DNA of 50,904 nucleotides. It comes from Paenibacillus timonensis. GTDB taxonomy: Bacteria; Bacillota; Bacilli; Paenibacillales; Paenibacillaceae. Each line of letters opens with the position of its first letter. Position 1 is the stretch's first letter. Of the stretch, positions 16,302 to 24,313 are shown in pieces. The notes below the pieces were generated by a model. The model did no database searches. It saw only the letters and a list, made by a program, of their open reading frames with translations, and was not told the DNA's origin. The position numbers and the translations under genes were made by a program. The stretch spans positions 1 through 50,904 of the forward strand of contig NZ_JAKSXN010000042.1 of NCBI RefSeq assembly GCF_022427145.1. Reading direction: 5' to 3'.

Positions 16302-16583
16302 ATGGTCGAACCCAATAAAGCTAAGCATCAGGAGCTGCATCTGCTAAACCGCAAGCTGCTGGACATTTCGGGGGTCCTCAATGTGGAAAGCTTCGACAGC
16401 GAGGAGTTCCTGCTTCAGACCGAGCTAGGGCATCTGACGATCCGAGGGCAGAATTTACATATCAAAAACCTGAACCTGGAGCAGGGACTGGTCAGCATCG
16501 AGGGTACGGTGAACTCGCTGTCGTATTTGGATCCGGGCTCGAATTCGTCCGGTAAGGGCCTGCTCGGCAAGCTGTTCCGATGA
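16302..16583 (+). CDS. yabP: Sporulation protein YabP
   Basis: A 93-aa YabP-family protein, made during sporulation and needed for proper spore coat development in B. subtilis; its molecular activity is not known. The sequence is one small soluble beta-rich domain (LLNRKLLDISGVLNVESFD start, then EEFLLQTELGHLTIRG). No signal or membrane segment is present. AAGGAGGGG precedes the ATG. It overlaps yabQ by four bases (ATGA), so the pair is translationally coupled. Confidence 0.93.
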   Translation: MVEPNKAKHQELHLLNRKLLDISGVLNVESFDSEEFLLQTELGHLTIRGQNLHIKNLNLEQGLVSIEGTVNSLSYLDPGSNSSGKGLLGKLFR

Positions 16584-17167
16584 ATTTAGAGACGCAATGG
16601 GCGACCCTGCTCTGGATGCTGGCCTCCGGGGGGATCATGGGCATCGCCTTTGACAGTTATCGCGTCATCTCGGGACAACTCCGGTTTCCCCGCTGGAGCG
16701 TCCACGCCCTCGACTTGCTCTACTGGTTGGCTGCCGCCTTGTTCGTATTCCGCACGTTGTACCACAGCAACCACGGGGAACTAAGGTTCTATGTTTTCTT
16801 AGGCCTATTTCTAGGCATTTGGATTTATTTTTTGTTCCTCAGTGTTATCACGGAGCGTTTTGTGTTAATGTTAATGAGGATAGTTAACTCCATTTATCGT
16901 TTTATCGTACGAATGATCGAGATTTTCATCATCGCTCCGTTACAATGGCTGGTCAAAATGATCCGCGTCCTGCTCGGATTCGTTTGGATCGTGCTGCTTT
17001 TCCTGGGCCGGGTGACCTTATTGCCGATCTGGAAGCTGCTCGTATGGGCATTTAGGCCTATATGGACAAGGCTTCGGATTCCGCAAGGATGGGACAAGAT
17101 CCGGCGCTGGGCGGCTGTGTGGCGGGAGCGCGTTTTGCGTCTATTACGCTGGTTCAACAAGGAATAA
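16580..17167 (+). CDS. yabQ: Sporulation membrane protein YabQ
   Basis: 195-aa integral membrane protein. Hydrophobic segments near residues 8-28, 40-60 and 68-88 are followed by further amphipathic/hydrophobic stretches around 105-155, and the tail is very basic. YabQ is made in the mother cell and needed for cortex formation in B. subtilis; biochemical activity is unknown. It begins inside the yabP stop and is followed by divIC after 17 bases. Size is close to the B. subtilis protein. Confidence 0.92.
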   Translation: MNLETQWATLLWMLASGGIMGIAFDSYRVISGQLRFPRWSVHALDLLYWLAAALFVFRTLYHSNHGELRFYVFLGLFLGIWIYFLFLSVITERFVLMLMRIVNSIYRFIVRMIEIFIIAPLQWLVKMIRVLLGFVWIVLLFLGRVTLLPIWKLLVWAFRPIWTRLRIPQGWDKIRRWAAVWRERVLRLLRWFNKE

Positions 17168-17184
17168 TGCCGGGAGGTGCCCTG

Positions 17185-17541
17185 ATGCGCGAAGTGCCGA
17201 CAAATCCGAATACATCGAACAAAAGTCAGTCCTCCGGAAACGGATCTGCTTTCGCAAAGCGCAGGCTGCGGCTCTGGATGGGATTCATGGTCCTGTTCAT
17301 GGGCTGGGCCGGGTACACGTTTATCTCCCAAGCTGGGGATATCGGCGGCAAATCGCAGCAGTTGGCCGAACGGCAAGCCGCCAAAACGGCCAGCGAGCAG
17401 GATTTGAACCAGCTCAAATATGAAATAAACCGACTAAACGACCCCGAGTACATCGGACAAATTGCCATGAAGAAATATGGTCTTTACAAACCGGGCGAAA
17501 TCCCGGTCCGGGTATCCGAGTCCGAAGCCGGAAATGACTGA
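17185..17541 (+). CDS. divIC: Cell division septum protein DivIC (FtsB-like)
   Basis: 118 aa. Bitopic membrane protein with a basic N-terminal cytoplasmic tail, one membrane segment at about residues 34-52, and an external coiled coil (SQQLAERQAAKTASEQDLNQL, roughly 60-85) followed by the NDPEYIGQIAMKKYGLYKPGE region typical of FtsB/DivIC. It forms a complex with FtsL and DivIB at the septum. I chose ATG 17185 because of GGGAGGTG about six bases upstream; a frame from 17062 would extend it by 41 unrelated residues overlapping yabQ. Confidence 0.93.
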   Translation: MREVPTNPNTSNKSQSSGNGSAFAKRRLRLWMGFMVLFMGWAGYTFISQAGDIGGKSQQLAERQAAKTASEQDLNQLKYEINRLNDPEYIGQIAMKKYGLYKPGEIPVRVSESEAGND

Positions 17542-17571
17542 CCCCATGCGGGTTGAAGGGACATCCGTCTG

Positions 17572-17600
17572 TTGACCTTGTATCCGTCATTCGGTATAAT
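17572..17600 (+). promoter_or_regulatory. Sigma-A promoter of yabR
   Basis: TTGACC (17572-17577), 17-bp spacer, TATAAT (17595-17600). The -10 is perfect and the -35 differs at one position. The next start codon is 66 bases downstream, giving a leader of about 60 bases. Confidence 0.88.
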
Positions 17601-17665
17601 CAAATCACCGCAGTCATGATTTCGAGGCCTGGCTGTATATTTTTAAGGGAGGATCATTTTATTTT

Positions 17666-18142
17666 ATGGCAATTGAAGTGGGCACCAAGTTAGAAGGAAA
17701 AGTGACAGGCATCACGCATTTCGGAGCATTTGTGGATCTGTCAGGAGGTGTCACGGGTCTCGTTCACATTTCGGAGATCGCCGACAATTACGTGAAAGAC
17801 GTCAACGATCATCTGAAGATCGGCGATACGGTTACCGTCAAGGTGATCAATGTCGATAAGGACGGCAAGATCGGACTTTCCATCAAGCAGGCTGTTGACA
17901 AACCGGCCGAAGCCAGACCGCCTCGCGCACCGAGACCGGACCGGCCAAGCGGAAGAGACGGAGACCGTCCGGGCGGCGGATTTAACCGAGACCGGGGAGG
18001 ACGTTCTTTCAAGCCCCCAGCCAACAAAGCTTCTTTCGAAGATAAAGTTTCCCGTTTCCTGAAGGATAGCGAGGAGCGCATCTCTTCGTTGAAGAAGAAT
18101 ACGGAAGGCAAACGCGGAGGACGCGGAGCCAAACGAATGTAA
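17666..18142 (+). CDS. yabR: S1 domain RNA-binding protein (YabR)
   Basis: 158 aa. Residues 1-75 are one S1 RNA-binding domain (GTKLEGKVTGITHFGAFVDL start, VHISEIADNYVKDV middle, DGKIGLSIK end). The C-terminal half is a low-complexity Arg/Pro/Gly-rich tail (about 80-115) and a basic end, features that favour unspecific RNA binding. Related to the S1 protein YugI and to the S1 part of polynucleotide phosphorylase. The exact role is unknown. A sigma-A promoter precedes it and a terminator follows. Confidence 0.93.
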   Translation: MAIEVGTKLEGKVTGITHFGAFVDLSGGVTGLVHISEIADNYVKDVNDHLKIGDTVTVKVINVDKDGKIGLSIKQAVDKPAEARPPRAPRPDRPSGRDGDRPGGGFNRDRGGRSFKPPANKASFEDKVSRFLKDSEERISSLKKNTEGKRGGRGAKRM

Positions 18143-18169
18143 TCCCTGAAAATTCAACTGATCAAACCC

Positions 18170-18201
18170 ACCGTAGGCGGTTCGCTCGCCTGCGGTTTTT
18201 T
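18170..18201 (+). terminator. Terminator after yabR
   Basis: Stem ACCGTAGGCG (18170-18179) with CGCCTGCGGT (18187-18196), one G-U pair, followed by TTTTT. Confidence 0.9.
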
Positions 18202-18586
18202 GTTTTGTTGTGCGGCGGAATTCAAGATTCGAAGTCGAATTAACTTCTTGGTCCGCTTCGTGATAAGAAAAACTTGATCGATGAACATTCACAGAAGACA
18301 GACCGCCGTAGGATGAAGTTTTTCTTGCGATTTCATGATGTTTTATCTTGCGTTGCCTATTCACAATGAAATCTTCAAAAGATGATTTTTGAATCTCCTC
18401 TAAAGCATCTTTTGTCGCCTCTGGGCTTTTTGCCGACAGGTTCTTACGGTTTTTTACGAGGAGCGCGCCGGAACTGCCGCCTTTCGCTAACAAAGCCCGT
18501 GATCTCCGATGCGAACATAGAAACCCCTAAGGCGGTCCATCGCTATGGGGGGCATGCATTCGCGCCGTGTCGGCGCCCGCTCTCAA
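18202..18586. other. Gene-free region between yabR and spoIIE
   Basis: B. subtilis carries tRNA genes here; I see none (no T-loop GTTCGA-type motif within a cloverleaf). The region has a perfect 11-bp inverted repeat (AAGAAAAACTT 18265-18275, AAGTTTTTCTT 18316-18326) and a short palindrome ATTCGA-AG-TCGAAT near 18226-18241. A minus-strand open frame from TTG 18493 has a possible GGAG site but runs without a stop into yabR antisense, so I do not call it. Confidence 0.4.
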
Positions 18587-18654
18587 TTTGTCGGAAATTT
18601 CTTTGGCCTGTACTCCGGTATCTGACAAACTTTCACGTTCTAGCCTCCTATAAT
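18587..18654 (+). promoter_or_regulatory. Spo0A-activated spoIIE promoter with 21-bp spacer
   Basis: -35 CTGACA (18622-18627) and perfect -10 TATAAT (18649-18654) are 21 bp apart, too far for sigma-A alone. Two 0A-box-like sites match the consensus TTTGTCRAA at eight of nine positions: TTTGTCGGA (18587-18595) and, on the other strand, TTTGTCAGA (18629-18621), which overlaps the -35. The B. subtilis spoIIE promoter has the same unusual 21-bp spacing and depends on phosphorylated Spo0A, so this architecture appears conserved. Confidence 0.85.
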
Positions 18655-18692
18655 GGGACATACCTTACTAATTTGGAAAAGGCGGTGCCAGG

Positions 18693-21200
18693 ATGTTGAA
18701 CAAGTGGAATGTCACCCTGTTTCCAGGGATGAGAAAGGCGAAGGCATGGGACAAGGGAGCGTGGCGGAGCATACTGCTGGACCAGCCGGTCATTCGGCGT
18801 GCCGGGCGGCTGTTCGCGGTTAACAAGTGGAACGGACTGCTCCTCGTGATGAGCTTCCTGCTGGGCCGTGCGACGATATTGGACGAGCTGGCTCCATTTG
18901 CCGTCGCGTTTTTTGCGGTGATCCTGTTTATGCGGCGGGACATCGCCTGGATCGCGGGGGCAGCGATGGTCGGAGGGGCGCTGCTGACGCCGGATGCGCA
19001 TCTCCATGCCGTGGAAATCGCCGTGGAGCTGCTGATCTTCTACCTGTTGCAAAAGGGCTTGGAGACGTTTGAACGGGCGGATCTCTCCTATGCTCCGATC
19101 ATGGTGTTCACGAGCACGTTTTTCGTCGGCATGTTTGGGGCGGTGATCGGCCCTTCGCTGACCTGGTACGCGCTGGCCATGACCGTGATGGACGCGTTGC
19201 TGAGCTTCGTCCTGACGCTCGTCTTCATCCAGGCCGTCCCGGTGTTTACGTACCGGAAGAAGCATTACCAGCTGCGGGGCGAGGAAATCCTCTGTCTGGT
19301 CATCCTGTTGGCCTCGGTCATGACCGGAACGGTCGGGTGGGAAATTCAAGGGTTATCGGCCGAGCACGTGCTGTCGAGATACTTAATCCTTCTGTTCGCA
19401 TTAGCGGGCGGTGCGCCATTGGGGGCTTCGGTCGGCGTGATTACCGGACTGATCCTAAGCCTGGCGGACACGTCAGCCTTGTACCAGATGAGCTTGCTGG
19501 CGTTCTCCGGGATGCTAGCCGGGATGCTGCGGGAAGGGCGCAAATGGGCCGTCGGGTTCGGCATGCTGCTCGGCTCGTCGATCCTGTCGATCTACATCGC
19601 CGGTCCGGCGGACGTAATGTCCTCCACTTGGGAGAGCTGCGCTGCAGTTCTGCTCTTTCTGTTGACCCCCAAAAAAACGGTCCAAATCATTGCCAAATAC
19701 GTGCCCGGCACGCAGGAGCATGCCAAAACGCAGCATGAATACGCCAAACGGGTACGCGACATTACGGCCGGTCGGGTGGCGCAGTTCTCCCAAGTCTTCA
19801 AGCAGCTGGCGCGCAGCTTCGGACAGGTGTCCAGCACCGGGGAAATCGCCAAACGCGGCGAGGAGATCGACCATTTCATGAACGCAGTGACCGAGGGGGC
19901 TTGCGCCACTTGCTTCCGCAAGAATACGTGCTGGGACGGGCGATTCTATCAAACGTACAAGCTGATGACGGAGATGATGACGGCGATCGAGGAGAAGCCG
20001 GACATCCAAGTCGCCGAGCTTCCGCCAAGATGGGGCAAGCTGTGCGCGAAAACCGACCAAGTGCTGGACATTATGAAGCACGAATACGATTTGTATCAGC
20101 ATGATCTGCATTGGAAACGGCAAATTTACGACAGCCGCCAGCTGGTGGCCGAGCAGCTCTCGGGCGTCTCGCAGGTCATGGAGGACCTGGCCCGGGAAAT
20201 CCAGCGCGAAGGACAAGCTATGTATAAGCAGGAGGAACAAATCCGCGAGGCGCTCGAAAAAATGGGCCTGTCCATTCACAGCATCGACATCGTCAGTCTG
20301 GACCATGGCAACGTGGAGATTGAGATCGTACATGCGTACACCCGCGGTTTCGATGAATGCCGGAAGATCATCGCACCGCTTCTGTCGGATATATTGGGCG
20401 AGCATATCGCGGTGATGAACGAAACGCTGCATGGCGGCAAAGAAGGCCTATCGACCGTGACCTTCGGCTCGGCCAAAGCTTTCGAGATCACGACGGGGGT
20501 CGCCGGCACCGCAAAAGGCGGCGACATGCTCTCGGGCGACAGCTTCAGCGCCAAGGAGCTCGGCAACGGCACGTTCGCCGTGGCGATCAGCGACGGCATG
20601 GGCAACGGGGAGCGCGCGCGGCTGGAGAGCAGCACGGCGCTGAACATTCTCGAGCAGCTGCTGCAGTCCGGCATGGAGGAGACGCTGGCGATCAAATCGG
20701 TGAACTCGATTCTGATGCTGCGCTCGCCGGACGAGGTGTATGCGACGGTCGACATGGCGTTGATCGACCAGTACACGGCCCGAACGACGTTTATGAAGAT
20801 CGGCTCGTCGCCAAGCTTCATCAAGCGAGGCCAGGAGGTGATCCCGGTCACGGCCAGCAATTTGCCGATCGGCATTATCCAGGATATCGAAGTCGATCTG
20901 GTGTCCGTCCAGCTGTATCCGGGAGATACGCTGATCATGATGACCGACGGCATTTACGATGCGCCGGGACCGGCAGTTAACAAGGAGCTGTGGATCAAGC
21001 GGCTGATCCAGGAGATCCAGGCCGAGGAGCCGCAAGAGATCGCCGATTGCCTGCTGGAGTCCGTCATCCGGTACCAGAAGAACGTCATCCACGACGATAT
21101 GACCGTGGTCGTCGCCAACGTCGACCATCTGCGGCCGGAGTGGTCCACGCTGCACATTCCCGGCATCAGCCGGCTGGAGCGGCCGCGTACGGTGAGTTAG
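18693..21200 (+). CDS. spoIIE: Stage II sporulation protein E (PP2C-type phosphatase)
   Basis: 835 aa, close to the B. subtilis length. The N-terminal ~320 residues hold about ten membrane segments (from about residue 50), the middle is a regulatory and FtsZ-interacting region with Cys-rich ACATCFRKNTCW near 405-416, and the C-terminal ~240 residues form the PP2C phosphatase (metal-binding Asp in DGMGNG at 634-639, and MTDGIYDAPG near 750). SpoIIE dephosphorylates SpoIIAA, which frees sigma-F in the forespore, and helps place the polar septum. AAGGCGG precedes the ATG. A single-gene unit with its own Spo0A-type promoter and terminator. Confidence 0.97.
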   Translation: MLNKWNVTLFPGMRKAKAWDKGAWRSILLDQPVIRRAGRLFAVNKWNGLLLVMSFLLGRATILDELAPFAVAFFAVILFMRRDIAWIAGAAMVGGALLTPDAHLHAVEIAVELLIFYLLQKGLETFERADLSYAPIMVFTSTFFVGMFGAVIGPSLTWYALAMTVMDALLSFVLTLVFIQAVPVFTYRKKHYQLRGEEILCLVILLASVMTGTVGWEIQGLSAEHVLSRYLILLFALAGGAPLGASVGVITGLILSLADTSALYQMSLLAFSGMLAGMLREGRKWAVGFGMLLGSSILSIYIAGPADVMSSTWESCAAVLLFLLTPKKTVQIIAKYVPGTQEHAKTQHEYAKRVRDITAGRVAQFSQVFKQLARSFGQVSSTGEIAKRGEEIDHFMNAVTEGACATCFRKNTCWDGRFYQTYKLMTEMMTAIEEKPDIQVAELPPRWGKLCAKTDQVLDIMKHEYDLYQHDLHWKRQIYDSRQLVAEQLSGVSQVMEDLAREIQREGQAMYKQEEQIREALEKMGLSIHSIDIVSLDHGNVEIEIVHAYTRGFDECRKIIAPLLSDILGEHIAVMNETLHGGKEGLSTVTFGSAKAFEITTGVAGTAKGGDMLSGDSFSAKELGNGTFAVAISDGMGNGERARLESSTALNILEQLLQSGMEETLAIKSVNSILMLRSPDEVYATVDMALIDQYTARTTFMKIGSSPSFIKRGQEVIPVTASNLPIGIIQDIEVDLVSVQLYPGDTLIMMTDGIYDAPGPAVNKELWIKRLIQEIQAEEPQEIADCLLESVIRYQKNVIHDDMTVVVANVDHLRPEWSTLHIPGISRLERPRTVS

Positions 21201-21204
21201 TAGA

Positions 21205-21238
21205 GAGCTTGAGGTGAGAACCTCAGGTTCTTTTTTTT
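21205..21238 (+). terminator. Terminator after spoIIE
   Basis: An 11-bp stem, GAGCTTGAGGT (21205-21215) with ACCTCAGGTTC (21220-21230), including two G-U pairs, followed by eight T. Confidence 0.92.
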
Positions 21239-21312
21239 GCGCCCGAAATCTTGTTTTGCCTGAACCGGGGGGGAGCAAGTTATAATAGGGGGAGAGAAAG
21301 GGGCGTGAGAGA

Positions 21313-22221
21313 TTGGATTACCGCGTGGATGTCGCATTTGAACCCCGGTACGAGCTGCTCAGCAGTCTACATACGATGATATGCCGCAAATCGCATAAGA
21401 AGATCGACCTGACCCCGGCATGGGTGAAGGATACCTTAAAGCGGATCACGCCGGAGTTCGCCTCCATTCTTGGAGACATGGAAGTGGACGGCGATTGGAA
21501 AATCACGTATTTGCTTGCCTATCTGTGCCCGGACGGGGCGTCGCCCGAGGAGTTTCTGGCCTGGCTGGAGGCGAAGACGCCGGGGGATTTGTATGAGTTG
21601 ATCGCGGAGTACAGCCAGCAGTTCCCGAAGGACATGGGGCAATTCCGCTCCCGTACCTTGACGGTGTTATCCGGCTGGCACGAGCAGTATTTCCGCAAGC
21701 TGGAGCCGGAGGTGATCGGCGCGCTGCGTTCCGAAGCCAATGAACGGACGGCCGAGCTGGCATATGCCGAGCCGTTGGCGTTTATCGAACGGACGACCAA
21801 CGGTTTGACGTTTATGCCGAAGGAAGGGTTGGAGAAGTTGGTCCTTGTGCCGCAATACCATTTTCAACCAATGAACGTCATCTATCACTTTGGCAAAATC
21901 ACGCTGTGCCACTATTCGGCACGGATCTATTTGGGCGGCGAAACGGATTTTCCTCCCCACGAATACCGAATGATTCGGGCGCTGGCCGAGCAGAGCCGGC
22001 TGAAAATCCTGCGTTATTTGAGCGGCGGTCCCCGAACGTTCACGGAAATCGTTCGTCATTTGAAGCTGTCCAAAGGGATAACGCACGATCATGTGTCCAA
22101 GCTGCGCAGCGGCGGTTTTATCCGAGCCCATTTCGATGGGGAAGCGGTGTCCGAATACAGCTTGCGTCCGGAAATGCTGGACGTGATGCATCGGAAACTG
22201 GTCGATTATATCGTAAACTAA
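21313..22221 (+). CDS. ArsR family winged-helix transcriptional regulator with long N-terminal domain
   Basis: 302 aa. Residues about 215-300 form a winged helix (MIRALAEQSRLKILRYLSGG, then TFTEIVRHLKLSKGITHDHVSKLRSGG), the ArsR/SmtB fold. The N-terminal ~210 residues are of unknown function and lack a CxC-type metal motif, so metal sensing is unlikely. It starts at TTG 21313 behind an AAAGGGG site. A perfect -10 TATAAT lies at 21281-21286, with only a poor -35. It directly precedes the oligopeptide transporter genes, so it may control them or sense a peptide-related signal; that link is inferred from position only. Confidence 0.8.
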   Translation: MDYRVDVAFEPRYELLSSLHTMICRKSHKKIDLTPAWVKDTLKRITPEFASILGDMEVDGDWKITYLLAYLCPDGASPEEFLAWLEAKTPGDLYELIAEYSQQFPKDMGQFRSRTLTVLSGWHEQYFRKLEPEVIGALRSEANERTAELAYAEPLAFIERTTNGLTFMPKEGLEKLVLVPQYHFQPMNVIYHFGKITLCHYSARIYLGGETDFPPHEYRMIRALAEQSRLKILRYLSGGPRTFTEIVRHLKLSKGITHDHVSKLRSGGFIRAHFDGEAVSEYSLRPEMLDVMHRKLVDYIVN

Positions 22222-22244
22222 ATCACGCCAGAAATGGCGGTCAT

Positions 22245-22287
22245 AACGATTCCGCACCGTGCGAACGGCGGCGGGGTCGTTTTTTTA
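22245..22287 (+). terminator. Terminator after the ArsR-type gene
   Basis: Stem AACGATTCCGC (22245-22255) with GCGGGGTCGTT (22271-22281), two G-U pairs, followed by a T run to about 22286. It separates the regulator from the transporter operon. Confidence 0.85.
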
Positions 22288-22340
22288 TGCTGTCATGAAT
22301 ATTCATTTCTCTGAATAAAGAAAGAATAACAAGTTCTCTA

Positions 22341-22369
22341 TTTACAGAACCGATACCCTTTCGTATAAT
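22341..22369 (+). promoter_or_regulatory. Sigma-A promoter of the oligopeptide transporter operon
   Basis: TTTACA (22341-22346), 17-bp spacer, TATAAT (22364-22369). The leader to the first start codon is about 80 bases. I could not identify an operator for the adjacent regulator. Confidence 0.87.
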
Positions 22370-22457
22370 AGGAGCATTAAAACACCACTTAACTTATCGG
22401 AATTAACGTCTATTGTAAAGTTTCACCTAAAAAAAGGCAAATCGGAGGGAAAGAACC

Positions 22458-24218
22458 ATGCAAATGAAGAAAAAACGAATCACCGCACTGATGACCTCAT
22501 TCTTGTCCGTGGCACTGCTGTTGGCGGCTTGCGGGGGGAACGGAGGCAACAATGCCGCGCAGGGAGCGGAACCGGCATCGGCTCAGTCCGGGAACAGCCA
22601 GAGCGAGGCCGGCGGAAACAACGCGGGTACGGCGGCCGGAGGCGAGCTGCAGTTCATTCCGGCTGGCGATATGTCCAAATTGCCGGCGGTTGCCAAAGGG
22701 CGTACCGATACGATCATCGTCGGATTGACCGACCCGAGCGGCGCGTTTACGCCGTATTTCCAGCAGAGCGGGTATGACGGCAACGTCTCGTCACTGCTGT
22801 ACACGCCTCTGGTGACGGTGGAAGACAAAGGGCTGCCGGCACCGGGCCTCGCCGAGAGCTGGGAGGTCTCCGAGGATCAGCTGACGTATACGTACCATCT
22901 GCGTAAGGATTTGAAGTTCAGCGACGGTTCGCCAATGACCGCGGACGACGTGGTTTTTACCTGGACGTTGCTCCACGATAAGGCTTACGACGGGGATTCC
23001 CAAATCCCAACGCTACATATCGTTGGCGGCGAAGCTTATAAGGAAGGGAAAGCCAACAGCATTTCCGGCATCGCCGTCAAAGATCCGCAGACCGTGTCGG
23101 TAACGCTCGAGCAGCCGAATGCGACGGCGCTGGTGCTGCTTGGCAGCGACGTGTTGTCCAAGGCTTACTACGGTAAGGACTACAAGTTCGGGCAGTTGGA
23201 TTACATCAAGAAGCTGCACGAGAAGCCGGTCGGCAACGGGCCGTACGTGCTGGAGAAGTTCATTCCGGGACAAGAGGTGCGTTATGTCGCCAACCCTTAC
23301 TACTATGCGGGTAAGCCAAAAACCGAGAAGTTTATCTATAAAACATCCGAAGGCGACGTATGGCAGTATCTGGAGACGGGCGAAGTGGATTATGCATCCT
23401 TCAGCGCGACGACCGAAAACATCGATAAGCTGAAAAGCATGGGCTTCGTCAACATCCTGCCGTATACGCCAAGCACTTACGGTTATCTGCAATTGAATTT
23501 GGAGCATGAAGCGCTTAATGATAAGAGCGTCCGCCAGGCGTTAACTTACGGTTTGGACCGTCAAAGCATCTATGTCGAAGCGAACCAAGGCGCCGGGGAA
23601 GTCGCTAACATTCCGGCTTCGCCGATCTCCTGGGCTTACACGGAAGAAGGAATCAACGCATATGCCTATGATCCGGACAAAGCCAATCAACTGCTGGACG
23701 AAGCCGGTTGGGCCAAAGGCGCGGACGGGATCCGCGAGAAAGACGGCAAGAAGCTGACCCTTCATTACCTCGGGTCCAAGAGTGCCCAGACCGACGTCTT
23801 TATCGCTGTTGCCACGGAGAATTTCGCCGCGATCGGCGTCGACTTCCAACCGGAGGTGTTCGCGGACTTCAACGCGTTGGTTTCGAAAGTGGAAGGCGGC
23901 GACTACGATATGGCATCCTTCTCTACGCCGATGTTGGCCGACCCTTCGGACGGCGTACTGCAGTTCGTCGACGGGGAAATCAAGGGTTACGACAATCCGA
24001 AGGTGAAAGAGCTGTACGAAAAAGCGCTAAGCACCAGCGACATCGAGCAGCGCAAGGCGACCTATAAGGAGCTGTTCCAGCTGCTGAACGACGAGCTCCC
24101 GATCATCTTCACCAACTATAAGAAGACGGTATATGCCTATAACGGCCGCATCCAAAACCTGTCCGTCAGCCCGTTCACCGGCCTGTCTTCCAGCTTGCCG
24201 AACTGGACGCTGCAATAA
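22458..24218 (+). CDS. Peptide ABC transporter substrate-binding lipoprotein (OppA/DppA-like)
   Basis: 586 aa. Lipoprotein signal: basic MKKKR start, hydrophobic core and lipobox LAAC with Cys25, followed by a Gly/Asn/Ser-rich linker (about 26-55). The rest is an SBP_bac_5 domain (LAESWEVSEDQLTYTYHLRKD and FSDGSPMTADDVVFTW motifs). It captures peptides outside the membrane and passes them to the permease encoded next. The ligand (oligopeptide, dipeptide, nickel or other) cannot be told from sequence. CGGAGGGA precedes the ATG. A strong hairpin lies between it and the permease gene. Confidence 0.93.
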   Translation: MQMKKKRITALMTSFLSVALLLAACGGNGGNNAAQGAEPASAQSGNSQSEAGGNNAGTAAGGELQFIPAGDMSKLPAVAKGRTDTIIVGLTDPSGAFTPYFQQSGYDGNVSSLLYTPLVTVEDKGLPAPGLAESWEVSEDQLTYTYHLRKDLKFSDGSPMTADDVVFTWTLLHDKAYDGDSQIPTLHIVGGEAYKEGKANSISGIAVKDPQTVSVTLEQPNATALVLLGSDVLSKAYYGKDYKFGQLDYIKKLHEKPVGNGPYVLEKFIPGQEVRYVANPYYYAGKPKTEKFIYKTSEGDVWQYLETGEVDYASFSATTENIDKLKSMGFVNILPYTPSTYGYLQLNLEHEALNDKSVRQALTYGLDRQSIYVEANQGAGEVANIPASPISWAYTEEGINAYAYDPDKANQLLDEAGWAKGADGIREKDGKKLTLHYLGSKSAQTDVFIAVATENFAAIGVDFQPEVFADFNALVSKVEGGDYDMASFSTPMLADPSDGVLQFVDGEIKGYDNPKVKELYEKALSTSDIEQRKATYKELFQLLNDELPIIFTNYKKTVYAYNGRIQNLSVSPFTGLSSSLPNWTLQ

Positions 24219-24260
24219 ACGGTAAACAGTAAACCCTTCGTCTTCGAAAAATCAGCCGCT

Positions 24261-24287
24261 CCCCTCGCGTGCCTTGCATGCGAGGGG
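24261..24287 (+). promoter_or_regulatory. Intergenic mRNA hairpin between binding protein and permease genes
   Basis: 12-bp stem, CCCCTCGCGTGC (24261-24272) with GCATGCGAGGGG (24276-24287), one G-U pair and a 3-base loop. No T run follows, so it is probably not a full terminator. Such hairpins after a binding-protein gene commonly stabilise its mRNA and keep its level above that of the permease. Confidence 0.75.
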
Positions 24288-24313
24288 ATGGCTTGTCTAA
24301 GGAGTGCGACGAG

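Noticed and set aside
17741..18493. Minus-strand open frame from TTG 18493, antisense to yabR in its 3' half
   Set aside because: It has a possible GGAG site and plausible composition in its first 90 codons, but no stop before running through the yabR coding region antisense; more likely chance.
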